Assembly: GCA_949825065.1 (NCBI GenBank)
Contig: OX463848.1
Location: forward strand, 41,310,766 to 41,374,765
Source: Odontocerum albicorne
Lineage: Eukaryota > Arthropoda > Insecta > Trichoptera > Odontoceridae
Direction of reading: 5' to 3'
Length of the DNA: 64,000 nt
A model generated the notes under the pieces. It ran no database searches, was not told the origin of the DNA, and saw only the letters and a program-made list of their open reading frames with translations. Below are positions 32,329 to 43,704 of the stretch, piece by piece. The first letter of the stretch is position 1, and every line of letters begins with the position of its first letter. Position numbers and translations under genes: made by a program.

Positions 32329-32596
32329 TAATCGATAAACATAATGCTTCGTGAATGTCGAAGAGAGCAGCGCTTAACTTTATTTAACATTTCATTGAGT
32401 TCGAAGTAGTTGTAGTATGTTATTTCCCTATTATTGTTTTACATCACAAATGAAAAACGCAGTTCTTGCGTGTAGCAAGGATGTCGCTTACACCATGATC
32501 AACTCGACACCAATCAACTTATGGACAAAAACATTTTAAAGGGTTCTAGTCTTTTCTTTTCTTTTCAAAGAATTCGTCTGGTAACAGCACTCACTA

Positions 32597-33167
32597 TACT
32601 CAAGAAAATGTAGGATGGTCCCTGTGACGTTTGAAATGTCATATCTCAAAGGGATGGGGTAAAATCGTTTTGTTTTACAAATCGAATCGTTTTTTCGTAA
32701 ATCGAAAAATTGTTTTTCTCTAAACTGACGTTTTAATTTCTTATGTTCATTATACTAACTTTCTAATGTATTGTATGATTTGTATCTATCTTTAAGTAGG
32801 CCAAGATTCACTATGAATTAATACTAATTACGAACATTTAATTTTAGGTATAAAAAAAATCGAAAATCCAATTATCCTATACCCCACCCTAGCCAATGCA
32901 GACTAACGTAGTGACTTTTGACAAACGTCAGCAAATAATATTTTAACAAACTGCCACGTTTTTACTAATTTGTAATAAGATGTACTAATTTGTCATTATT
33001 GTTCGTTTTATGTAATGTATTTACCTAAATAACTTGCTATTTATTATAATCCAGGCTTATATTAAAGTTGATAAAATAATTAAAATTACTGAACGTCGTT
33101 CGTTACAAGGTTGTATTGGGGAAAATTTGTGAACTGTCACAGGGACCATGCTACATTTTCTCTAGTA
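32597..33167. mobile_element. TA-flanked MITE, 571 bp, upstream of TIL-B
   Basis: TA duplications at 32595-32596 and 33168-33169. The inverted ends are similar over ~30 bases (left tactcaagaaaatgtag, right in reverse complement tactagagaaaatgtag, both followed by (g/c)atggtccctgtgac). TIL-A lacks it. No transposase; a Tc1/mariner-type relation is suggested only by the TA duplication. Confidence 0.75.
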
Positions 33168-33618
33168 TAGACTTATTTTACTATTGTTGCCTCTTCGTGT
33201 GCAGGGTATTAATGCCAACATGTATGATGACGAGCCGCGAGTTTAGTGCCTATTTGAGTGGTTCAAAACTCGAAGGGACGATTTATATTGCCAAAGGTAA
33301 TATAATTCAATATGTCCAAATAATGATTAAACAATAGGAAAACGATGAATTTCTTCAGTCAAATGCTAGGAAAAATATAGAACAAGACTTTTTACTTCAA
33401 ATAAATATCTTTAAAAAACCTAATTAGTACTTAGTGACTAATTAGTACTTAGTGACTAATTATGTACAATATATGAAAACAACGTATTAATTTAGTCACG
33501 AAACTAATTGAAAAATAATCACGATGTAAGACCTGCATGAGTAGTGTTTTTTAATACTATTCAACGAAGTTTCATTACAACGTTCTAAATATTTACTTAG
33601 TTTAAGTAAACTCTTTAA

Positions 33619-34226
33619 CCCTTCCTACCCTGTGATGTGTAACTAGTACACATTTCTTCTAAAAACTTTAATATCTATTTAAATATAATAAATACTGGGT
33701 TCAGATTTTAGGTATTCCTCCGTAATACATTTACGCATGGAATGAAAAAATAATAATATTAATAATAATTAGCACTTATCGGCCACATCAGAGATATTTT
33801 GTGAAAATCGGGAATAAATTCACCAATACAATCAAACGTGTGCCAGTGTGTGACGTAGGTATATTCATTCTAAAACCCCACTATGGGTGAGGAAGCGACG
33901 CTATTCACGTCTCACTCTCACTCTACTTCGGTATATGGGAAAGCAAGAAATAGAATCTCAGTTCGCTCGCTTCTCTCGCTTCAGTAGCTCGCGGGCGTCC
34001 ATTTGAGGTGGTCTCTTAGCCCGTTTTGCGAACGTCGGCCGATGTTTTTTTCATGTTTTCAACAATTAAATTTCAATTATTATCACTCTTGACTTCAAAT
34101 TTAATTAATTTAAGCGATTGGCTATGAATATTCTTATTTTTCCGATTTTAAATCGCTCATTTTTACATGTGTATTGAATACGCAGCACCGGAACGCGCGG
34201 ATTTTTTTAGCACAGGAAGGGAAAGG
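33619..34226. mobile_element. TTAA MITE, 608 bp (second subfamily)
   Basis: Flanked by TTAA at 33615-33618 and 34227-34230, with ends cccttcctaccctgtg and, from the right in reverse complement, cctttcccttcctgtg. It is related to the 629-bp family at the ends and in the interior but has a distinct core. A split copy lies in reverse at 63083-63845. Confidence 0.8.
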
Positions 34227-34254
34227 TTAAAAAAACATACATTACTAAAAAATC

Positions 34255-35090
34255 AGCCGGGCTGCGTTGTCTTGATTTTTACTGGGTCTTCAAATGTTAA
34301 ATAAAAATTGTTAATAAGCCAGTTGTTGTATTTTAACCTTTCTCTTGAATGCATTATTATGAACACAGCTTACCTATAATTACTAACTTATCAGATTGCA
34401 TAAGTTTTTGTGATAGTAATTTATCAAAGTAAGAGGAAAAATGAATTTATATTTATTCCTAAAATCTGTTTTTTATTTGTGTACAACTTCTTTTCTAACT
34501 TGGTTTAATGGTTTAGGGAATGTCCCTTAAAGGTATATGATGATTATGATTGTTGATAAATATTAAAATACGTTAGATTGCAATGCGGAAAGAGAGTGAA
34601 TGAATAGTTTATTTTGATATTACGTAGGTATTTATAACATTTCAGAATGGGCGCGGGAGTGCGCTCGCGATATGCTTCTATCTCGCTTCTGTGAATGCAG
34701 AAATGGTCAATTGTAGTATGTAGGTAACAATCTATTTACGGAACGGCGAGACAGCGTAGTGCGTTCTCTCTCTAGTATGTAGTGCGGTCCGGTCCGCTCG
34801 CTACGGGATGACTGGCCGGCGGGTGATCATTGGACTTGAATGGACGGCGTATGTGCTTTGGACTGTTTATTTAAATTTGTCGAGGAATGCGAATCTCATC
34901 GGTCATTGACCGTATGTATGCGACAATATTCCGCGACGACCGTGGATCCCTACAATGGTTTAGTTTAAAATTTCACAGTACATTTTTAGAATGTGAATAT
35001 AAGAAATAATAATAAATTCTTAGCTTTTGATAATCATGAGCCCGTCTGTACAGTTAAATTATGACAGAATATGGAACAGTTCGAACCCAA
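34255..35090. repeat. Second copy of the 8582-8960 repeat block, split by an LTR-like element
   Basis: The first part (34255-34507) ends in ctaacttggttta and the second (34959-35090) resumes at ttaaaatttcacagtac, exactly as in the unbroken copy at 8582. The 443 bases between them are the element at 34512. Confidence 0.65.
34512..34954. repeat. LTR-like element, 443 bp (copy 1)
   Basis: Ends tttagggaatgtccctt and gtggatccctaca, with a 4-base ATGG duplication (34508-34511, 34955-34958). The shared sequence at 8582 shows the site without it. It contains a TATA-like stretch (tatttataacatttcag) and a GC-rich half. With no internal genes it could be a solo LTR (it ends CA but starts TT) or a non-autonomous element; superfamily unresolved. 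Confidence 0.6.
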
Positions 35091-35171
35091 ATCCACCCAG
35101 TCTATTATGGGGAACGCAACTCTTACCCATTCAGCTTAATCTATGTAGAAGTCAGTCTTTTTTATTGTGAG

Positions 35172-36314
35172 TGTAGGGATCCACGGTCGTCGCGGAATAT
35201 TCGCATATATACGGTCAATGACCGATGAGATTCGCATTCCTCGACAAATTTAAATAAACAGTCCAAAGCTCATACGCGGCCATTCAAGTCCATCACCCGC
35301 CGGCCAGTCATCAGGTAGCGAGCGGACCGCACTACATACTAGAGAGAAATCGCACCACGCTGTCTCGCCGGTTCCGTAAATAGATTGTTACCTTCATACT
35401 ACAATTGACCATTTCTGCATGCACAGAAGCGAGACAGAAGCATATCGCGAGCGCACTCCCGCGCCCATTCTAAAATGTTATAAGTACCTACGTTACTATT
35501 TATTTATTTTATTTATTATTACACATGACAAGAAATATACACAATTTGAGAAAAACAACAGATAATTTGATTTGGACATACAATTTTAATGGATCTGGGT
35601 TTGTTGCCTTTCATTTGTCGTATCCCCAGTAAACTAGGCTTTTGCCTGTATCTCACTGAGGATATTTAGCATGAAAAAAATAAATCGATACTTCTTTCCG
35701 ATTTTCGATTACACAGAAACAAAACCCCGTTGCACGCTCTCATCAACCTGACAGTGACACTCAACTACAACTGGAAACATCTTGCGAAATTCAACTCCTC
35801 ACACATCATCACTCCAGAAATATTCATCCCACACTATACCGCACACAATCACAAATCTCACATAAATCCCTTCCACTCGTCATTCATCCTGAAAGCTCAA
35901 GTACTCAAAATCCTGTCGCAATAACAACCACGCTCCGATCGACTGTCTAAATGGTTTTCCTACCTTTACCTTTATTGAAGTCGGCACGCCATTGTATGTA
36001 ATGGGAGCCAAATAAGCATATTGCCTTTGGGCAAAAGAGGTTTTAACTCTAGGGATGGTGAACATTTCATTAGTTGCCATGCGTGTCATGTGTGTCTGCT
36101 GAGTCTGCATCTTCCCTTCCTCTCGATGGTAGTGCCAGAGAATGGATTTGAGATGTAAATTGGCTATGTTCAGGACCTGATACTCTCTGAAAAGCTCCGC
36201 CGTGGGATACCGAGAAAATAAACTATTCACTCTCCTTCCGCATTGCGATCTAACGTGTTTTATTATTTATCAACAATCATAATCATCATATACCTTTAAG
36301 GGGCATTCCCTAAA
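35172..36314. repeat. LTR-like element (copy 2, inverted, split by a LINE)
   Basis: Reverse-orientation copy of 34512-34954. It starts tgtagggatccacgg and ends ggcattccctaaa, with a TGAG duplication at 35168-35171 and 36315-36318. About 700 bases (35506-36213) interrupt it. With copy 1 it forms a large inverted repeat around a 217-bp spacer. Confidence 0.6.
35506..36213 (-). pseudogene. 5'-truncated LINE inside the LTR-like element
   Basis: On the minus strand, ORF residues from RYPTAELFREYQVLNIANLH to KVGKPFRQSIGAW (36206 to 35935) read as an RT C-terminal end (KTSFAQRQYAYLAP). They are followed by a ~350-base 3' UTR and an aataaataaaataaataaat tail at 35501-35522. The clean tail and open frame suggest a fairly recent insertion. 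The family differs from LINE-A, -D and -J. Confidence 0.65.
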
Positions 36315-36459
36315 TGAGCTTAACGTTACGTATGGGTGAAGATGGAACCGCTCTTCCTGTCGCAACACCCCTGAGAAGGGAAATGATAGTAGGCAGTGGA
36401 CTTGAGGTCCCACGTCACGGAAGAAGGAAAATAACTCACAGTGTAGTAAATTTACTTTT

Positions 36460-36808
36460 TTAAGGTGTATGGTAAGAAGCGACTGAAAAACCTTTTAATT
36501 TCTAGTCAGTAAAATAACGTGCTTCATTCCTGATTTTTATTTTCCTTTCCTCTCCACCATCCTTTTCTTTCCTTTTGATTGATGATATCCCACTTTACTG
36601 ACGGTGACTGTCCGTCTTTGTGGGGTTCGTGGGCATGTGCTCACTTATATGTTTAAGGATTTCGTGGGGATGGATAGTCATTTGAATGATTTATGCGAAC
36701 ACGTAACTTGCTTCATTTACTTTTGTCTGTTTGGTTGGAAGAGATTGCCACCTGACAATAAGCCCACCAGATTGTATTTGCAATAAAAGTGTTAAATAAA
36801 TAAATAAA
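36460..36808 (+). repeat. LINE-J 3' end
   Basis: Starts in the last codons of the ORF (KKRLKNLLISSQ-like, around 36475-36505) and continues through the 3' UTR (tgtccgtctttgtggggttc, attgccacctgacaataagc) to an aaataaataaataaat tail. It is tail-to-tail with the next copy. Confidence 0.75.
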
Positions 36809-36811
36809 TAT

Positions 36812-37925
36812 GACAAAAATAAATTAAGCAAGTTACGTGGTCGCATAAATCATTCAAATGACCATCCATCCCCACGAAATCCATAAACATATACGCGAGA
36901 ACATGCCCACGAACCCCACAAAGACGGACAATCACCCGAACATTATTTTTCATATAAAGTGAGATATCATCAATCAAAAGGAAAGGAAGGGATGGTGGAG
37001 AGGAAAGGAAAATAAAAATCAGGAATGAAACACGTTATTTTACTGACTAGAAATTAAGAGTTTTTTTAGTCGCTTCTTAAAGCATGCCAAGGACGGAGCG
37101 AGTCTTATATTGGTTTGTAACTGATTTGAGAGTCTCACTGCATGGACAATAAAGGACGACGTAAAGAAAGAGAAGCAGTGAACTGGAAAAGCCAATAAAC
37201 AATCTCTGTTTGAGCGTAGCGCTAATCCATGATTGGAAAGACGCTGAAAATTTTCGGCGAGATAAGAGGGTGCGGCGGGACAGTTAAGGATATTATACAA
37301 TAGAGACAGTATGTGAATTTGGCGTCTATTTCTAACATTCAACCAGTTCAGTGCCTTCTGGTATGAAGTTATATGATCGTACTTTCGTAGGTTGAAAATA
37401 AATCTTAGACACACATTTTGAAGACGCTGTAATTTGTCCAGCTGTTCCTCTGTAACATCCAAGTAACATACGTCCGCATATTCCAGAATTGGAATGAGCA
37501 GAGATTGTACGAGTCAAATTTTGGTTTAAGTTGGAAGGAATCTTTGCAGCACTTTAAGGGAATGAAGGCTGAAGAAGATCCTTCGGCTTACCTCATTTAT
37601 TTGATCTCGCCATGAGAGAGTGTTATCTATTAGCACTCCTAGGTTTTTAACAGTTTTATGTAATGGTATGATAGAGCCATCAAGTAATATTGGAGGAAGT
37701 AAGTCAGTGTTGAATTTACCGAGAAGCTGAGGGCTGCCAATGAGGATCGCTTAAGACTTCTTAGGATTTATGAGTAAGCCATGCTCCCCAGTCCACTCCG
37801 AGATCGATTGAAGGTCCGCATTTAAATTGTTCAAAGCCGCGTGAAAGAAATTTGGATCAAATTGAATATATATCTGCAGGTCATCCGCATACAGATGATA
37901 AGAATATTTAAGAGACTATCGTTAT
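36812..37925 (-). pseudogene. LINE-J, 5'-truncated, with RT active site
   Basis: On the minus strand: YADDLQIYIQFDPNFFHAAL (catalytic YADD) near 37900, then KTVKNLGVLIDNTLSWRDQI, LIPILEYADVCYLDVTEEQL, KLQRLQNVCLRFIFN and an end at SLACFKKRLKKLLISSQ (stop at 37040). The 3' UTR follows to 36812. Three in-frame stops between 37530 and 37760 and the missing N-terminal half make it dead. The gene order and motifs are those of Jockey/CR1-like RT proteins. The window holds other 3' ends at 36460, 47680, 59260 and 63850. Confidence 0.8.
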
Positions 37926-37934
37926 CATAATAAT

Positions 37935-38420
37935 CTTCTTCATCTTCTTTTAGGGCTGTTGGCCTGTTAGGGTCCTGCATCGTCGTTTACCTCTTGTGAC
38001 GTCGACTGCCAGTTGTCTTTCCATCTTTTGGGAGGTCGTACTGGAGGTCTGCTTGCTTAGGGGATACTGTCCCTGGCCATTCTTACGGATCTTGGTTCCG
38101 CCATTCTGGATACATGTTCGTTCCAGAACCTTCTTCTCTGTCGTCCCCATCTGACAATATCTTCAACTTCGCACATCCTTCGGATTTCTGTGTTTCGTAC
38201 TCTATCACGAAAGGTTTTGCAAGCGATACTCCTGAGTACCTTCATTTCGCTGGTTCGAAGGAGATTTTTGGTTCTGACAGTGTTTTGGCTCTGAACTCTA
38301 TGCCGTATGTCATTATGGGGCCGACACAGGTTTTGTATATCCTCACCTTGTTTTGGATGTTCATATACTTGTTTTTCCAGATAGTGTTCTTTAAACATCC
38401 GGAAATCATAATAATCAAGA
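37935..38420 (-). pseudogene. LINE RT C-terminal remnant (family B)
   Basis: Minus-strand frames give NTVRTKNLLRTSEMKVLRSI, KTFRDRVRNTEIRRMCEVED, IVRWGRQRRRFWNEHVSRM and, after a shift, WQLAVDVTRGKRRC. The 'EMKVLR-I-G-T-RDR-RN-IR' motif is the post-RT region of a common arthropod LINE related to LINE-A. It has one frameshift near 38060. Confidence 0.7.
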
Positions 38421-38739
38421 ATATGTATTGTAAAATACGTCAACCCACGTACTTCTGATTCTATACATTTAAGGGAGCGGCGGCACTGGCTGAGGGAAAA
38501 AGTGATTTTGAATATTGCCTTGAAAAAAATATTGACATGCCGAGGAAATTAAAGTTGGGTAACTCTCAGACGGGAAGGGTCTGGAAGGGAAACATTAATA
38601 GTTTTCCGTAAGATCAAATGTTTTTTTATGGTTGGATATTAGATTGAGCACAAAAAAAAATTCAGCGAAAAATGGAGAATACAGGGGAAAAAACAGATTG
38701 TGTTTTAATATACTGCCAAAATAATGAAAATCTTTTTTT

Positions 38740-39035
38740 TTATTGATTCTGTGAATCATTTTTTTTACTGATTCGGTAAAGCTATTTATATTCTGATTTT
38801 GTAAATCTATTTTTATTCTCATTCTATAAATCCATTTTTATACTGATTCTGTAAATCCATTTTTATACTGATTCTGTAAATCCATTTTTATACTGATTCT
38901 GTAAATCCATTTTTATTCTCATTCTGTAAATCCATTTTATACTCATTCTGTAAATCCATTTTTATTCTCATTCTGTAAATCCATTTTTATACTCATTCTG
39001 TAAATCCATTTGTATACTGATTCTGTAAATAAATT
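38740..39035. repeat. 25-bp minisatellite, about 12 units
   Basis: Units of the type tgattctgtaaatccatttt plus tatac, with tact/tctc variants. It lies just before the mariner deletion derivative. Non-coding. Confidence 0.9.
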
Positions 39036-39117
39036 TTTCAAACATGTTGGCCAAAAGATATTTTTTAGTAGTCAAAAGGGGATATCAATATAAATTATTT
39101 ACGTGTATTATGAGTTA

Positions 39118-39799
39118 ACATAAGTTGTGTCCGTTTTTTATTCAAATTAAACAGTAGCACCAAAAGTTAAATAAAATGGTAAAGGTTATGTTCGGTTCGG
39201 TTAGGTTCGGTTAGGTTCGGTACAAAAATCAATTGTCGAACGTTGATTTTTGTTGTTTTCACTCAAAAAACATGTGGAACCCAAGCGCCGAACTTCTGGA
39301 CTTTTCCCATTGATTTAAGATGGCGGTATACAGTCATATGACTACAATTCATCTGTTCAACCAATTTTACGGTGGTTTGAAGGGGATCTTCATGAATAAT
39401 ATGGTTTAAGCAGTCCTCATCGAAGTCCACTGGTCGTCCGGAACGCTCCATGTCTTTCAGGTCGAAATTACCGTTTTTGAAACGCAAAAACCATCGACGA
39501 GCTGTCCTTTCATTCATAGCATCTTCACCGTACACTTCGCAAATATCGCGAGCAGCTTTGACAGTTTTATTCCCTCGATTGAACGCGAACAGAAGGAGGT
39601 GTCGAAAATGCTCATTTTCGTCTAATTGACATTCCATTTTGAAGGCTTGTAATCAAATAAAATAATATATGTAACGTAAAAATAAATACAATTTCTTGTA
39701 GAGCAGAAAATTTTCTTTCGAATGACGTATAACATTTGCCATTTTGTTTTACTTTTGGTGCTCATTTTTAATTTGGAAAAAAACGGACACAACTTATGT
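39118..39799 (-). mobile_element. Mariner deletion derivative, 682 bp
   Basis: TA flanks at 39116-39117 and 39800-39801. The inverted ends match over at least 22 bases (acataagttgtgtccgtttt) with further similarity inwards (cagtagcaccaaaagtta against gagcaccaaaagtaa). It keeps only the N-terminal third of the transposase, so it is non-autonomous and could be moved only by a related full copy. Confidence 0.85.
39263..39637 (-). pseudogene. Truncated mariner transposase: DNA-binding domain only
   Basis: 124 open codons. They comprise the N-terminal helix-turn-helix region (FRHLLLFAFNRGNKTVKAAR, ERTARRWFLRFKNGNFDLKD, ERSGRPVDF) and the second HTH (TTVKLVEQMNCSHMTVYRHL), ending at GAWVPHVF where the WVPHEL linker is cut. 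No catalytic residue remains. The frame has no stop, so a DNA-binding peptide could still be made, but nothing shows that it is. Confidence 0.8.
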
Positions 39800-39803
39800 T
39801 AAC

Positions 39804-41530
39804 ACCCAATATATTGATAATGTGATTTAATTTAATGGAAGCTGTAGTCAAATGCTAGGCAAGCTTGCTTAAGCTTTATTCTGGTCATCACAACCCATGT
39901 GTTGTTTAAAATAATAATAAATGTTCATTTATATAGTACAGCTCTTGGTTTATCATCAGCAGCCGTACAATATGTCTTGGTTTCCTGCAGAATTATTTGT
40001 CCTTAATCCCTATAGTTAACCTGTTCACCGCGTTAAAAATCAAATTCCACGAATCCTGTGCGCGGCACAATTTCAGCGTTTTTTAATTTCTAAGTTTAAA
40101 CACATATTTTGTTTAGAACCACTGATATTTGATTACAACACCAAGTAAACATGACACTTAAGTAATTTTCTGATAATAAATAATAGTCATTACTCTTAAG
40201 GAGACTCATTAAATAAAGGAGATAAACTTAACATTACGTAAAATAAACAAAGGAATGCTACGATCAAATCAATGCTTCATTACACTCACCCAATCAAATG
40301 CATATAACACTAGTAATGTTTATTTACGTAAGAGAGACTTAGTAATGTTTATTTACGTAAGAGAGACTCATCGCAGGACTCGATCCGCGCGACAGGTCGT
40401 TAATGCTGGAAATATTGAGAAACCAAAAAAATTCGGCGCTCTGTTTATTCAACAATATCTCATAAACTAATATATTATTTGACAAGGTTTTCAGAGATGT
40501 CGCTAGAATAAAGATTATTTTAAATTTTAGTTAAATTTTTATTCCGGTTTTGTGTCATTTTTTTTAAGTATTTGTGATTTGAAACTAGGATTGTCGTCAG
40601 ATCACAGGCGTTTGTGCTCCCCGCGGGGAAAGAGTTTAAACCTAATAATCTATTTGTTAAAATATATGTCTTGACTATTTAGAAGAGGGCTAATATGGCA
40701 ATATTTATGACTACTACTATCAGCCTAGCAGCTGCACTGAAAACAAGCTGGAGTCCAGAAATTCACGAATCAGGCAAACCAGAATAAATAAGGTTACAAT
40801 AATCTAAACGCGACACAACACATTAATCAGTATAAGCTTTTATTTAATGTCTTGGAAGACATATATGTATAGATTTTAACTCTCTTACGCTATAAAAAGC
40901 TTAAAAATCGTAAAAACAATTGAGTGGCATAGAGCCAAACCAGCCTATCCAACAAAACCAAAAACGAGTAAGTGTAAAAATTTGAGTCACATAACGTTTC
41001 TTTATAAGCCAGAAGTGGCTTTACTTCAAAATTCTAAATGTTAGGTAATACTACTGACATCTATCATTTTTTTTGCAAAGCGATTTTCGTGATATGCTTT
41101 TATGCCAAATTTGCCTATCAAACAAAAAAACTTTAATAATCAAATAATCTTGTCATAATATTAGATTCATTTTTTATTTTTATTGTAATAGTTTTAGAAT
41201 GTATCTGTTAAATGAATAAAAAAACATTAATTACACAACATTTGGTTTATAATAACCCGTAGATTTTGAACTTCATTAACTCATTTCAACATATTCGTTG
41301 TGTAGGCCGGTTTGGCACTTCACCACCCAATTTGTCTATCGAACGAGGGTTGACTATTAAGACAGTTATCAAGAAATTCGAAACTATCTTTTCGAAAGAT
41401 ACTTACTCCAATAACTGATAAAGCATTCCTATCAAGATGATGTTATCTACACGGTGAAGCCACCCATACCGAATAACAAATACTTATTTAAAAATCTTTT
41501 GAAAAATATTATTATGAATATACTTCACGA
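39804..41530. other. No recognised gene
   Basis: AT-rich DNA. A short direct repeat (tttacgtaagagagact) occurs twice at 40318-40375. Open frames are short and unconvincing. A LINE-D-like tail fragment may be at 39900-40010 in reverse (gtttcctgcagaattatttg), but it is too weak to call. Confidence 0.35.
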
Positions 41531-41534
41531 ATAA

Positions 41535-42090
41535 CCTTTCCTTCCCTGTGTTGGGTATCTTCTACACGTTGCTTCTAATAACCATCAATATCTCTATAAA
41601 TATAATAAATACAAGGTTAAGATTTTAGGTATTCCTCAATAATATATTTACGCATTGATTTAAAAAATAATATTTATAATAATCAGAATTTATCGACTAT
41701 ATCGTGGGTATTTTGTGAAGATCGGAAACAAATTCGCATTTAAACGCTGTGAGTGCCTCGACCTTGTGTCTTGACGATAGGTGAAGAGTATGCGGGAAGC
41801 GCGACACTATATTCGCATCTCACTCTTGCTTACTCCACTGAATTGCGAGGAGCTCAATTGTCTCAATCGTCGCAAGCGTAAGACACGCCGGGGTAAGCCA
41901 CTACTGCTCCGCGCCGCAGTAGCTTCTGGGCTTGCTAATAGATTAGACGTACGCCCGTTCCGTGAGCGTTGCCAGATGGTTTTTTAATGTTTTTAGCAAA
42001 TAAATCTCAATTATTATAATTTTTAACTTCAATTATAATCAATTAAGGGGATTATCTATTAATGTTCTTATTTTTTCGATTTAAGAAGAT
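41535..42090. mobile_element. TTAA MITE, truncated copy
   Basis: The left end cctttccttccctgtgttgg follows a decayed TTAA (ataa at 41531-41534). It is collinear with 45603-46150 and lacks the last ~90 bases including the right inverted end. The frame at 41781 lies in its core and is not a gene. Confidence 0.7.
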
Positions 42091-42395
42091 CATTTATTCA
42101 ACACTTGATATTCGCAGCCTCCGTTTATTGTGGATTGTCCTGGCAGGCTGAGAATTTCCATAAAACTCCTGTAAAGGTTTTGTAGCATTTGCTTTGCGAG
42201 AAGCGCGAAAGCCTTAAACAATAAAAAAAATACCACTTTCCATTCAAATCCTCACTATTTTTTTAGTTGAAAAAAAAAACAAGATGTAAATTTCTCGCCG
42301 TATTCGAGACGTCTTTAGTATAAGATTGTACTATAAAAACTTGTAATAAAATTCAATATTATTATTTGATCGAAAACTTAACGTTTTTGAATAAT

Positions 42396-42650
42396 TTTTT
42401 ATGCTCGACTAGTTTCGACGCATCAATCGGGTTTCATCTTCAAGGAGCTAGTGTACTTTCGCGAGACTGGTGACCTTAAATATCTATTTAACAGCCATTA
42501 GTGCTTGATGTTGCCATATCATTTTTTATGCTCGACTTGTTTCGACGCATCAATCGGGTTTCATCTTCAAGGAGCTAGTACTTTCGCGAGACTAGTGACC
42601 TTAAATATATGTTTAACAGCCATTAGTGCTTGATGTTGCCATATCATTTT
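42396..42650. repeat. Direct duplication, 2 units of about 127 bp
   Basis: The unit starts ttttttatgctcgact(a/t)gttt and includes gcatcaatcgggtttcatct and gccattagtgcttgatgttg. On the minus strand it has the tgaagatgaaaccc...cgaaac pattern also seen in the Penelope-like termini, but its origin is not established. Confidence 0.7.
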
Positions 42651-42659
42651 TAGGTATTG

Positions 42660-43700
42660 TGTTCTCGTTACACAGTTATAATAATAATAATAGGACAATT
42701 TATATATGTCCATATAGAGAAAAGGCTTTCCTAAAGAGCACTCTAACTCAGGATTTGAACTCAGAAATATTGACAGATTAAAAATATTACAAGACAAAAT
42801 AATTTAAGTGTATGCATACGAAGGTGGTCATAAGATTAGGTATAGATCATTCAGCCAGAAAACTCATTTTGCAATAGTGTGAGTAACAGTGCATTTACAA
42901 AAACTTGTCACTTTATTTTTTTTAATGAAGTGAAAAAGCAATCAAATTATAAAAATACGTTTTGTAAATTAAAAATGCTGTCAGCTTAAATTGTAATAAT
43001 CCTAAAAATAAGATGAAAGTAAGTTTATTTAACATATTAATTGTTAAGGCATGGCAGATTCTAGGAATCATTAAATAACAATAATGGAATTTTTAAAGAT
43101 TAAAAATAAACCTAAGTACAAGTATTATATAGTAAAGTAAAAATGTTCGTCAGTTTTAATTAGATTGCACATAAAAATAAAATGAATGTAAGATTATTTA
43201 ACATATTAATGTACTCGTATCATAATTACAATGCCAAATAATAAAGTTTTAAAATAATAGTGGATGGAGTGATACTAAAATCTACGAAACTTTAAGTTAA
43301 AACTAAGTACATTTGAGGCTTTAGAAAAATGTTGAATTATACATTACGAGTACATTAGACAAAAATTGCACTCCTAATTTCGACATGGTAGTGTTTTTCT
43401 AATCACCGAGTATTTTAACAACAATAAAAATGTGCGCTCTGCGCGAACCAATCTGTGTGGCATTCTAAAACCAATACCACTACATAAGTTGTATAATACA
43501 GAGAGTGTTACTCACACTATTGCAAAATTAGTCTTCTGGGTGGATGATGTATACTTAATCGCATTTGCATATGTTTAGAAAAATATATAAGGCAAAAAAA
43601 ATCCCGCAGAAAATTTACCAAGGGAAAACAAACTTCAAAGATATTTTCTAAATCTTTCGATATGTCATAGTACCATATTCAACTTTAAGTTGAGTGCAGT
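42660..43700 (-). repeat. LINE-D 3' UTR, split by a TIR element
   Basis: Reverse LINE-D sequence (agagcactctaactcaggat, then agattaaaaatattacaaga) stops near 42852. It resumes after 43541 (gcatttgcatatgtttagaa, cgcagaaaatttacc). Confidence 0.6.
42855..43539. mobile_element. TIR element, about 685 bp, non-autonomous
   Basis: The ends are inverted over ~33 bases: left ccagaaaactcattttgcaa, right in reverse complement ccagaagactaattttgcaa, both followed by tagtgtgagtaaca. No clear target duplication (gatcattca against gatgatgta at best) and no coding frame. It contains two related blocks (tttatttaacatattaat). Superfamily unknown. Confidence 0.6.
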
Positions 43701-43704
43701 GTTT

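Larger units (their letters stand above)
27490..33540 (-). other. Segmental duplication, copy B (TIL-B block)
   Basis: Direct-orientation copy of 11105-14725. Extra DNA relative to copy A is fully accounted for by a mariner (27921-29210), a TTAA MITE (30712-31340) and a TA MITE (32597-33167), each with the unoccupied site visible in A. Confidence 0.8.

Noticed and set aside
35730..35924. 64-residue plus-strand frame
   Set aside because: It lies antisense in the 3' UTR of the inserted LINE; no supporting evidence.
39183..39222. ggttcggttaggttcgg repeats resembling insect telomere TTAGG
   Set aside because: Units are irregular (ttaggttcgg) and lie inside the mariner derivative; not a telomeric (TTAGG)n array.
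41781..41987. 68-residue Arg-rich frame
   Set aside because: Lies in the GC-rich core of a TTAA MITE; the same region in other copies is not open.
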